Assembly: GCF_042654065.1 (NCBI RefSeq)
Contig: NZ_JBHSFP010000027.1
Coordinates: 62,001 to 126,000, forward strand
From: Sphaerisporangium dianthi
Lineage (GTDB): Bacteria > Actinomycetota > Actinomycetes > Streptosporangiales > Streptosporangiaceae
DNA length: 64,000 nt
Direction: 5' to 3'
A program made the position numbers and the translations under genes. Positions 41,206 to 48,084 of the stretch are shown here, one piece after another. Each line of letters starts with the position of its first letter. Within the stretch, counting starts at the first letter, position 1. Below the pieces are notes generated by a model, which was not told the DNA's origin, ran no database searches, and saw nothing but the letters and a program-made list of their open reading frames with translations.

Positions 41206-42177
41206 ATGTCCCCGTTCCCCGGCGAACCCAGCACGCCCGGCCACCGCTCCGCGGGCCCCGGCGACGAGATCTCCGCGGAAGAGCCTTCCCCCGGCGGCGA
41301 CGCCCGGCCGTCCGCGCGGGTGCTCGCGGGCGGGCCGGTGGCGGAGGCGATCCTCGCCGACGTCGCCGAGCGCGTGTCCGCCCTCAGAGGCCGGGGTGTG
41401 ACGCCCGCGCTGGCGACGATCCTGGTCGGCGACGACGACGCCAGCGCCGGCTACATCCGCATCAAGCAGCGGCAGGCCGCCGAGCTGGGCTTCGCCTCGC
41501 CGCACGAGCACCTGCCGGCGGCCGCGACGCAGGCCGACCTGCACGCGGCCGTCGCCGCCTTCAGCGCCGACCCCGCCGTCCACGGGCTGCTCGTGCAGCA
41601 CCCCGTCCCCGGGCACCTGGACTACGACCGCGCACTGCAGTCCATGGACCCCGACAAGGACGTCGACGGCATGCACCCGCTCAACATGGGACGCCTGGCG
41701 CTCGGCATGCCGGGTCCGCTTCCCTGCACGCCCGCCGGCATCGAGGCGCTTCTGGCGCACTACGAGATCCCGGTGGCCGGCAAGGAGGTGGTCATCCTCG
41801 GCCGCGGCGCCACCCTGGGCCGGCCTCTGGCGATGCTGCTCGCGCAGAAGCGCCCGACCGCGAACGCCGCCGTCACCGTCGTCCACACCGGAGTGCCCGA
41901 CTGGCCGCGCTACACGCTGCGCGCCGACATCCTCATCGCCGCGGCGGGCGTGCCGGGCATCATCACCCCTGAGCACGTCAGGCCGGGGTCGGTGGTGGTC
42001 GGCGGCGGCGTGCGGTACGCCGGGCGGCGCCTGCTGCCCGACGTCGACGAGTCCTGCGCGCGCGTGGCGGGCGCGATCACCCCCCGGGTCGGCGGGGTGG
42101 GTCCCACCACCGTCGCGATGCTGTTCCAGAACGCCGTGACGGCCGCCGAGCGCGCGAGCGCCGCCACGGCGGGGTGA
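41206..42177 (+). CDS. folD: Methylenetetrahydrofolate dehydrogenase / methenyl-THF cyclohydrolase
   Basis: A cytosolic one-carbon enzyme that makes 10-formyl-THF from methylene-THF for purine synthesis. It has 323 residues with an N-terminal extension of about 37 residues rich in Pro/Gly/Ser, absent from typical FolD. Catalytic Tyr83 and Lys87 lie in SAGYIRIKQRQAAELGF. Other marks are the PVPGHLD and DPDKDVDGMHP motifs, VVILGRGATLGRP (Rossmann loop, where GRSxxVG is usual) and GGVGPTTVAML. ATG 41206 follows GAGGAG. It sits under the ZTP riboswitch. Confidence 0.93.
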   Translation: MSPFPGEPSTPGHRSAGPGDEISAEEPSPGGDARPSARVLAGGPVAEAILADVAERVSALRGRGVTPALATILVGDDDASAGYIRIKQRQAAELGFASPHEHLPAAATQADLHAAVAAFSADPAVHGLLVQHPVPGHLDYDRALQSMDPDKDVDGMHPLNMGRLALGMPGPLPCTPAGIEALLAHYEIPVAGKEVVILGRGATLGRPLAMLLAQKRPTANAAVTVVHTGVPDWPRYTLRADILIAAAGVPGIITPEHVRPGSVVVGGGVRYAGRRLLPDVDESCARVAGAITPRVGGVGPTTVAMLFQNAVTAAERASAATAG

Positions 42178-42309
42178 CCCGCGAGCACGACGCCGGCGTT
42201 CCCGGGCGGCCGGGGCGCCCGGGAGGACATCGACGAGCCGGGCGGCGCGGCCGCGGGCGGACGGCGCTGACGTGCCGGGCGCCACGGTGACGGCGGCCGG
42301 GGCGGGCGG

Positions 42310-43005
42310 TCAGCGTGCCAGGCGGTCGAGCCACTCTGTCAGCAGGGCCCGTTCGGCGGGGCTGAGGCGGGGGTCGTCCCGCGGGAGCAACGCCTGGAGC
42401 GCCACGGCGTGGCCGGTCACGCCGGCGGCGTCACCGGGGCCGGCCGCGCCGGTGGTGATCGCGCTCAGCACGGCCTCCCGTGTCAAGGCGGACAGCTCAG
42501 GGTCACGTTCCTCCAGAGGGGTGGCGATCAGGTTGAGCGTGACGCCGACGCCGGCGGCCTGGACCATCGCCGCCGCCCGGTCCACCGGCAGGCTCAGCCG
42601 TCCGGCCGCGGCGATGCGCTCGATCAGCCCTCTGAGGATCTTCGCGGCCTCGCGGGCGGCCGGGGAAGTGGCGCCGGGCCGGGCCTCGCCGTACATCAGC
42701 ACGTAGAAGGCGGGCCGTGAGAGGCCGAAGCCGACGTGCAGGTCCCAGCCGTGGCGAAGGTCGGCCATCGGGTCCCCCGACCGCTCCATCGTCAGCTTGG
42801 CCGACAGGTACTCCTCGAACCCGTACGAGGCCACGGCCTCGAGCAGGCCTCCTTTGTCGCCGAAGAGCCGGTACAGCGTGGGGGCCTGGACTCCGGCCGC
42901 AGCGCCGACCGCGCGCGTGGAGACCGCCTCCCTGCCTCCCCGCGTCAGCAGATCGGCGGCGGCGCGCAGGACGCGCTCTCTGGTGCTGAGCGTCTCGACC
43001 GACAT
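42310..43005 (-). CDS. TetR-family transcriptional regulator
   Basis: A 231-residue repressor. The HTH lies in residues ~10-55 (TRERVLRAAADLL, AVSTRAVGAAAGVQAPTLYRLFGDKGGLLEAV). The C-terminal ligand domain is helical. It is divergent from the aldo/keto reductase gene, with an operator-like inverted repeat in the 99-base gap, so it probably represses both genes. No clear ribosome site precedes the ATG. Confidence 0.9.
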   Translation of the reverse strand: MSVETLSTRERVLRAAADLLTRGGREAVSTRAVGAAAGVQAPTLYRLFGDKGGLLEAVASYGFEEYLSAKLTMERSGDPMADLRHGWDLHVGFGLSRPAFYVLMYGEARPGATSPAAREAAKILRGLIERIAAAGRLSLPVDRAAAMVQAAGVGVTLNLIATPLEERDPELSALTREAVLSAITTGAAGPGDAAGVTGHAVALQALLPRDDPRLSPAERALLTEWLDRLAR

Positions 43006-43013
43006 GAATGAAA

Positions 43014-43070
43014 GCTAACAGATGTGGGGTAGCGCCGTTAAGGTAGCGGTGATACCTTTCACTTGTTAGC
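43014..43070. promoter_or_regulatory. Divergent operator region for the TetR and reductase genes
   Basis: Two nested dyads are centred on the gap. GCTAACA (43014-43020) pairs with TGTTAGC (43064-43070). AAGGTA (43040-43045) pairs with TACCTT (43053-43058) across seven bases. The inner dyad has a size usual for TetR operators. Confidence 0.55.
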
Positions 43071-43104
43071 AACGCCATCACGCAGAAAAGATTGGACGAA
43101 CGCC

Positions 43105-44115
43105 ATGCGCACCCGCACCCTTGGCACCACCGGGCCGGCCGTGTCCGAGCTGGGTCTCGGCCTGATGGGCATGTCCGACCTGTACGGACCGGCCGACGAG
43201 GCCGAGTCGATCGCGACCGTCCACGCGGCCCTCGACGCCGGCGTCACCCTGATGGACACCGGCGACTTCTACGGCATGGGCCACAACGAGATGCTGCTGC
43301 GCGACGCGCTCAAAGGGCGTGACCGCGAGCGGGTCGTCATCAGCGTGAAGTTCGGCGCCATGCGCGACCCCGACGGCGGCTGGGTCGGCAACGACGGCCG
43401 GCCCGCCGCCGTCAAGAACTTCCTGGCCTACACGCTGCGCCGCCTCGGCACCGACCACGTGGACGTCTACCGTCCCGCCCGGCTGGACCCGCAGGTCCCC
43501 ATCGAGGACACCGTCGGCGCCATCGCCGAGATGGTCCAGGCCGGGCACGTCCGGCACATCGGCCTGTCCGAGGTCGGCGCCGAGACCCTGCGGCGCGCCC
43601 ACGCCGTGCACCCGATCGCGGACCTGCAGATCGAGTACTCGCTGCTGTCCCGGGGCATCGAAGAGGACATCCTGCCCACCGCCCGCAAACTCGGCATCGG
43701 TATAACCGCCTACGGCGTGCTCTCCCGGGGCCTGCTCAGCGGGCACTGGCGGCCCGAGCGTCAACTGGCGGCGGGCGACTTCCGCGGCATGAGCCCGCGC
43801 TTCCAGGCGGACAACCTCCAGCGCAACCTCGACCTGGTGGAGGCCCTGCGCCGCATCGCCGAGGCCAAGGGGGCCACCGTCGCGCAGCTCGCCGTGGCCT
43901 GGGTCGCCGCCCAGGGGGAGGACATCGTCCCGCTCGTCGGAGCCCGCCGCCGCGACCGCCTGACCGAGTCGCTGGCCGCCGCCGAGCTCGCGCTGACCGC
44001 CGGCGACCTGGCGGAGATCGAGCGGGCCGTCCCCGCGGGAGCAGCCGCCGGCGACCGGTACGCCGCGCCCCAGATGCACCACCTCGACAGCGAGACGCCG
44101 AAGAACGCGTCCTGA
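43105..44115 (+). CDS. Aldo/keto reductase (AKR13-like)
   Basis: A 336-residue TIM-barrel reductase. Asp and Tyr occur in LMDTGDFYGMGHNE and Lys in VISVKFGAMRD. The usual catalytic His position reads VYRPARLDPQVPIEDT, with no His, a variant common in this subgroup. The cofactor segment is DIVPLVGARRRDRL. ATG 43105 starts the conserved MRTRTLGTTGPAVSELGLG. It is probably controlled by the adjacent divergent TetR, perhaps in response to an aldehyde or quinone, which is inference. Confidence 0.92.
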   Translation: MRTRTLGTTGPAVSELGLGLMGMSDLYGPADEAESIATVHAALDAGVTLMDTGDFYGMGHNEMLLRDALKGRDRERVVISVKFGAMRDPDGGWVGNDGRPAAVKNFLAYTLRRLGTDHVDVYRPARLDPQVPIEDTVGAIAEMVQAGHVRHIGLSEVGAETLRRAHAVHPIADLQIEYSLLSRGIEEDILPTARKLGIGITAYGVLSRGLLSGHWRPERQLAAGDFRGMSPRFQADNLQRNLDLVEALRRIAEAKGATVAQLAVAWVAAQGEDIVPLVGARRRDRLTESLAAAELALTAGDLAEIERAVPAGAAAGDRYAAPQMHHLDSETPKNAS

Positions 44116-44139
44116 GCACCTCCGCGCGAGGCCCGGCCC

Positions 44140-44193
44140 GGGCCTCGCGGAGGGGCATGGCCTTGGCCCAGGGCCTCGCGGAGGGGCATGGCC
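44140..44193 (+). repeat. Two direct repeats after the reductase
   Basis: A 23-base sequence containing GGGCCTCGCGGAGGGGCATG occurs at 44140-44162 and 44171-44193, with a period of 31 bases. It is non-coding and lies between the reductase stop and its terminator. Confidence 0.8.
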
Positions 44194-44222
44194 CCGGCCC
44201 GGGCGAGGCCGCCGGAGACGAA

Positions 44223-44256
44223 GAAGACCCCGCCAGGCGAACCTGGCGGGGTCTTC
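44223..44256 (+). terminator. Strong hairpin terminator
   Basis: A perfect 15-bp stem, GAAGACCCCGCCAGG / CCTGGCGGGGTCTTC, closed by a CGAA tetraloop and followed by TCAC. It lies 107 bases after the aldo/keto reductase stop. It is probably the terminator for that gene and could also work in the opposite direction. Confidence 0.88.
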
Positions 44257-44756
44257 TCACGAGTGCGAACCGGTGTGCGGGTCGCCTCTCGGCGAAAGGC
44301 TCAACGCGGCTCCAGCCGAACGGTATTCCGCGAAGGCAATAGGTGAGGCCCGGGGACACCGGACACACCGGTCACGGTTGATAGAACCGCGCCCCCAAGA
44401 CCGTTGTTCCCGTCCCGGGAAAAAAATCCGAAGGATCGCGGGCTCACATCCAGGGACGTGGCGCGTGAGCCTCCTTCGCGCGAGCACGCCGACGCGAAGC
44501 GAGAGCGGGGGTGGTGGTCCCACCCATTGCCCATGCCGCCGGTCACCATCGCCGCGCCCACCCGAAACCGGGCACTGGTCGCGGTGCCGAGGTAGGCCGG
44601 CACCGGCCGCGGTCGCCGACGGGGCCGGTAGCGGCCGCCGGCACCCAGGGGCTTCAGGTGGGCGGTAGAGGCAACGGGTGGAACCACCACCTCCGCCGGC
44701 GCGAAAGAGGGTCGTACAGACCACTCCGCCGGCGGTGCCCGACCGTGGTCAGGGCG
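44257..44756. other. Non-coding gap with a long imperfect inverted repeat
   Basis: About 500 bases between convergent genes with no convincing gene. Besides the structure at 44505-44696 it holds small dyads (GGTTGATAGAACC near 44376; GGCTCAC / GTGAGCC around 44437-44471) and an A-run (GGGAAAAAAATCC near 44418). No tRNA pattern was found. Confidence 0.6.
44505..44696. repeat. Imperfect long inverted repeat (possible structured RNA or small element)
   Basis: The 36 bases at 44505-44540 (including GGTGGTGGTCCCACCC) match the reverse complement of 44661-44696 (including GGGTGGAACCACCACC) at 30 of 36 positions. Further complementary GC-rich segments lie between the arms. The unit spans 192 bases and contains no gene. 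It could be a non-autonomous repeat element, a convergent terminator complex or a structured RNA. Confidence 0.6.
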
Positions 44757-46313
44757 TCAGCGGGCGGCGACGCTGGAGATGAGGGCGCGGGGGTCGGCGG
44801 CGCCGGCGAGCACGCCGTCCGGGCGCACGTCGATCAGGTGGGCGTGCCCGAACGACCCGCCGTAGGGCAGCGACCGGACGTCGTGGCCGCGTTCGCGCAG
44901 CCCGTCCGACCAGGGCCCGCCCTCCTCGACGTCCACGGACGCCTCGTCGGGCTCGCTCCAGGCGTCGAAGCCGGTGTCGCCCGGCCCGAGCCGCCACCGG
45001 GGAGCGCCGATGGCCTCCCCCGGAGACTGGCCCGCGACCAGCAGGCGGGCCAGCACCTGCAGCATGATCTGTGGCTGGGAGTCGCCGCCCATCGTCCCGG
45101 TGACCGTGCGCAGCGCCCCGTCCGGCCGGGTGACCAGGACGGGGGCGAGCGTGTGCGGCGGGCGGCGTCCCGGCCCGTACTCCGCCGGATGGCCGGCGGC
45201 CAGCGAGAAGCCGAAGCCCCGGTTGTGCAGGTTGATCCCGGTCGCCGGCTCGAAGAGCATGCTGCCGAAGCCGGCGGCGTTCGACTGGATGAGCGAGACG
45301 CCCATGCCGCCGTCGTCCACGGCGCACAGGTAGGTGGTGTCGCCCGGCGCGACGAGGTCGCGCAGCCGGGCCCGGCGTTCGGGGTCGACGCCCGCGCGGC
45401 GTTCGTCGGCGGAGGCGAGCACGGCGTCCACCGAGGCGCCGTCGAACAGCACCTCCAGGCGGTCGTGGCCGGCGGCTCTGGCCGCCTCGGTGAGCAGGTG
45501 GGCCCACAGCGGGTCGGCCGGGTCGGCGGGCAGGTCCAGCCCGTCGGCGATGGCGAGGGCCAGTAGCACCAGGTAGCCCTGCGAGTTCGGCGGGATCGTC
45601 CACACGTCGTGCCCGAAGGCGCGGGCGCGGAGCGGTTCCACCCAGTCGGCGTTCACGCGGGCCAGGTCGGACTCGTCGTACTCCCCCGTGGCCGAGCCGC
45701 CCGCGGAGCGGTCGCGGCCGAGGGCGAGAAGGCCCTCACCGAACTCGCCCAGGTAGAAGCCGTCACGTCCCTCGGCCGCGAGCGCCCGCAGCGCGCGGGC
45801 GACGCCGGGCCGCCGGACCAGGGCGCCGAGCTCCAGCGGGCCGCCGACCCCGGGCAGCACGCCGGCCGCCGGAGCGAGCCCCGGGGCCGCGGGGAAGCCC
45901 TCCTCGGCGTACCGGACGGCGGGGGCGAGCAGGTCGCCGAACGGCAGTCGCCCGTACCTCGCGTGCAGGGCCAGCCATCCGTCGGCGCATCCGGGCACCG
46001 TGACCGACCGGATGTCGTGCTGGAAGGGCATCCGCTCGTGTCCCTCGGCGCGCAGGCGGCCGGGGTCGGCTCCCGACCCGGAGCGGCCGGAGGCGTTCAG
46101 CGCCTTCGGCGTGCCCTCGCCGTCGTGGACGAGGGCGAACAGGTCGCCGCCGAGGCCGCAGTTGTGGGGGGCGGTGACGGCCAGCACGGCGTTGGCCGCG
46201 ATCGCCGCGTCCACCGCGGTGCCGCCCCGGTCGAGCATGGCCAGACCCGCCCCGGAGGCCAGGTGGTCGATGGTGCAGACCATCCCAGACGTCGCGAAGC
46301 GCGTGGGCATCAT
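44757..46313 (-). CDS. ggt: Gamma-glutamyltransferase family protein
   Basis: An Ntn-hydrolase of 518 residues that would self-cleave before its nucleophile Thr in PGDTTYLCAVDDGGMGVSL. The N-terminal chain has DHLASGAGLAMLDRGGTAVDAAIAAN and GLGGDLFAL. The small chain has NLHNRGFGF and TGTMGGDSQPQIMLQVL. No signal peptide is apparent, so it may act in the cytoplasm on gamma-glutamyl compounds. An acylase role such as cephalosporin acylase-type activity is also possible in the family. No clear ribosome site lies before ATG 46313. Confidence 0.9.
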   Translation of the reverse strand: MMPTRFATSGMVCTIDHLASGAGLAMLDRGGTAVDAAIAANAVLAVTAPHNCGLGGDLFALVHDGEGTPKALNASGRSGSGADPGRLRAEGHERMPFQHDIRSVTVPGCADGWLALHARYGRLPFGDLLAPAVRYAEEGFPAAPGLAPAAGVLPGVGGPLELGALVRRPGVARALRALAAEGRDGFYLGEFGEGLLALGRDRSAGGSATGEYDESDLARVNADWVEPLRARAFGHDVWTIPPNSQGYLVLLALAIADGLDLPADPADPLWAHLLTEAARAAGHDRLEVLFDGASVDAVLASADERRAGVDPERRARLRDLVAPGDTTYLCAVDDGGMGVSLIQSNAAGFGSMLFEPATGINLHNRGFGFSLAAGHPAEYGPGRRPPHTLAPVLVTRPDGALRTVTGTMGGDSQPQIMLQVLARLLVAGQSPGEAIGAPRWRLGPGDTGFDAWSEPDEASVDVEEGGPWSDGLRERGHDVRSLPYGGSFGHAHLIDVRPDGVLAGAADPRALISSVAAR

Positions 46314-46465
46314 GCCGGAACCGTACGGCCGGCCGAATGCGTGATCCGGTCCGGCGTCCCCGAAGAAGCCGCCATATCATCACCTTTCGTCCAAGACATG
46401 CTATGACCGGCACGGTCGGCTTGCCGGAAGACTCCTGGCTCTGATGTCGTGGCCTGGGGGTTTCC

Positions 46466-47119
46466 ATGTTGCGAGTCATCGGCGCCGGCTTCGGCCGGAC
46501 GGGCACAATGACGCTCAGAACGGCGCTGTGCGCGCTCGGTTTCGGGCCGTGTTACCACTTCACCGAGGTGTTCGCCCATCCTGAGCACCTGCGTCACTGG
46601 GCCGCGGCGGCGCGCGGCCGGCCGGGGGCCTGGCGCGTGCCGCTCACGGGGTACGCGGCCACCACCGACTGGCCGGGGGTGGTGTTCTGGCGCGAGCTCG
46701 CCGAGGCGTATCCGGAGGCCAAGGTGATCCTCACCACCAGGGACGCCGCCGAGTGGTACGAGTCGATGCGCTCCACCGTGTTCGCGGCCATCAACGGGCG
46801 CTTCCCCGAGACGGCCGATCGGTTCCGCGCGTTCGAGGCGGCCGAGGAACTCGCCGACTTCCGGGAGGCCGGCCTGATCGGCCGGTCCTTCGGCGGGCGC
46901 ATCGACGGCCGCGACCACGTCATCGGGTGTTACGAGCGGCACAACGAGGACGTCCGGCGCACGGTGCCCGCCGAACGCCTGCTCGACTTCCACGTGGCGC
47001 AGGGCTGGGAGCCGCTCTGCGCGTTCCTCGGCGTCCCGGTGCCCGGACTGCCGTTCCCGCGTTCCAACGCCCGCGAGGACTTCCGCTCCACCGTCCTGAA
47101 CGATCCGGCGCCGTCCTGA
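46466..47119 (+). CDS. Sulfotransferase family protein (Sulfotransfer_4 type)
   Basis: A 217-residue sulfotransferase-like enzyme. The N-terminal PAPS-binding loop is GAGFGRTGTMTLRTALCALG and the second phosphate-binding region is KVILTTRDAAEWYESM. A later HNEDVRRTVPAERLLDFHVAQGWEPLC segment completes the pattern of the family found in bacteria and fungi. The acceptor is unknown. The coding end runs into a short tandem repeat (see 47091-47149), whose second copy supplies the stop codon. Confidence 0.88.
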   Translation: MLRVIGAGFGRTGTMTLRTALCALGFGPCYHFTEVFAHPEHLRHWAAAARGRPGAWRVPLTGYAATTDWPGVVFWRELAEAYPEAKVILTTRDAAEWYESMRSTVFAAINGRFPETADRFRAFEAAEELADFREAGLIGRSFGGRIDGRDHVIGCYERHNEDVRRTVPAERLLDFHVAQGWEPLCAFLGVPVPGLPFPRSNAREDFRSTVLNDPAPS

Positions 47120-47149
47120 ACGATCCGTCGTCCCGTCGTGAACGATCCG
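47091..47149 (+). repeat. Three tandem 17-base repeats at the sulfotransferase stop
   Basis: CCGTCCTGAACGATCCG occurs at 47091-47107 and 47111-47127, and with one change at 47133-47149. The period is 20-22 bases. The array shifts frame between copies, so the first copy codes VLNDP and the second supplies TGA. Confidence 0.85.
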
Positions 47150-47292
47150 TCGTCCTGGCCTGTCCGGCCCGCCGCCGCTGACCGGGCCGCCTTCACGGCG
47201 TGCCCGACGGCGCGCCGCGACCGATCCGCCGCCGCTGACCGGCCCTTGCCCGCGCGGCGGCGGGCCGATCGGCGGCGGCGGAGGGCCATGGG

Positions 47293-48084
47293 TCAGTGGT
47301 GGTGGGTGGCGTCGGGGTGGCGCGGGTCGGCGGGGTGCTCGTAGCCGGGGTGCAGCCGCACCTTCTCGACATACCGCCGCTCCAGCCACCCGGCGAAGGC
47401 CTGCTCGACCGCGACGGCGGTCAACTCGGCCGTGATGCCGGCCCGCACCGCCTCGTACGGTCGCCGGCCGCCCGGCTCGACGCGGTCGACCCGGAGGGTC
47501 CACGGCCCGCCCGGCCCTTCGACGGGGCCGACGGTCTCGCCCTCCTCCGCCGCGAAGACGGCCCCTTCCAGCGGGCCGGTCAGCTCGCCCCGCCGCACCG
47601 GCCCGAACGACGACACGCGCTCGCCGTCGATCCGGCTGACGTGGCGGGTCTCCGGACGGGTGAAGCGGTCGAGGTTGCGGTCGTAGTAGGCGCGCACGGC
47701 CTCCTCCGGCACCTGGAAGCCGGCGGTGACCGCCTCGCGCAGCGCCCTGGCCTGCGGCATCGCGGCCGACACGGCCGCGATGACGCCACCGGTGCGCAGC
47801 GCGGCCGACAGCGTCAGCGCGGGCGCGGGGCGCGGGGCGTCGCCGGGGCCTTCGATGCCGAGGGCGGCGGACTCCTGCTCGACGAGGGCCTCGGTCACCA
47901 GCACCTGGACCAGCCACCGGCGCAGGTTGCGTCCCTCGGCGCTGTGCGGGCGCGGCAGGCGGGAGGCCAGCGGCCCCGCGCGCAGCTCCGCCTCGCGCGC
48001 GTCGACGTGCGCGACCGGGATGACCTGTTCCCCCACCTCCGCGGCGACGGCCGCCGCGGAGGTCATGACGCTGCCCACCGTCAC
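47293..48084 (-). CDS. PpiC/SurA-like peptidyl-prolyl isomerase-type protein
   Basis: A 263-residue protein resembling PrsA/SurA-type foldases. A helical N-terminal part (NLRRWLVQVLVTEALVEQESAAL) is followed by VPEEAVRAYYDRNLDRFTRPETRHVSRI and a parvulin-like segment (GELTGPLEGAVFAAEEGETVGPVEG). It ends in HPDATHHH. No signal peptide is present, unlike secreted foldases. GTG 48084 overlaps the mannosidase stop (GTGA), with ATG 48066 as an alternative. It is the last gene of the mannoside operon, and why a foldase-like protein sits there is unknown. Confidence 0.65.
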   Translation of the reverse strand: MTVGSVMTSAAAVAAEVGEQVIPVAHVDAREAELRAGPLASRLPRPHSAEGRNLRRWLVQVLVTEALVEQESAALGIEGPGDAPRPAPALTLSAALRTGGVIAAVSAAMPQARALREAVTAGFQVPEEAVRAYYDRNLDRFTRPETRHVSRIDGERVSSFGPVRRGELTGPLEGAVFAAEEGETVGPVEGPGGPWTLRVDRVEPGGRRPYEAVRAGITAELTAVAVEQAFAGWLERRYVEKVRLHPGYEHPADPRHPDATHHH

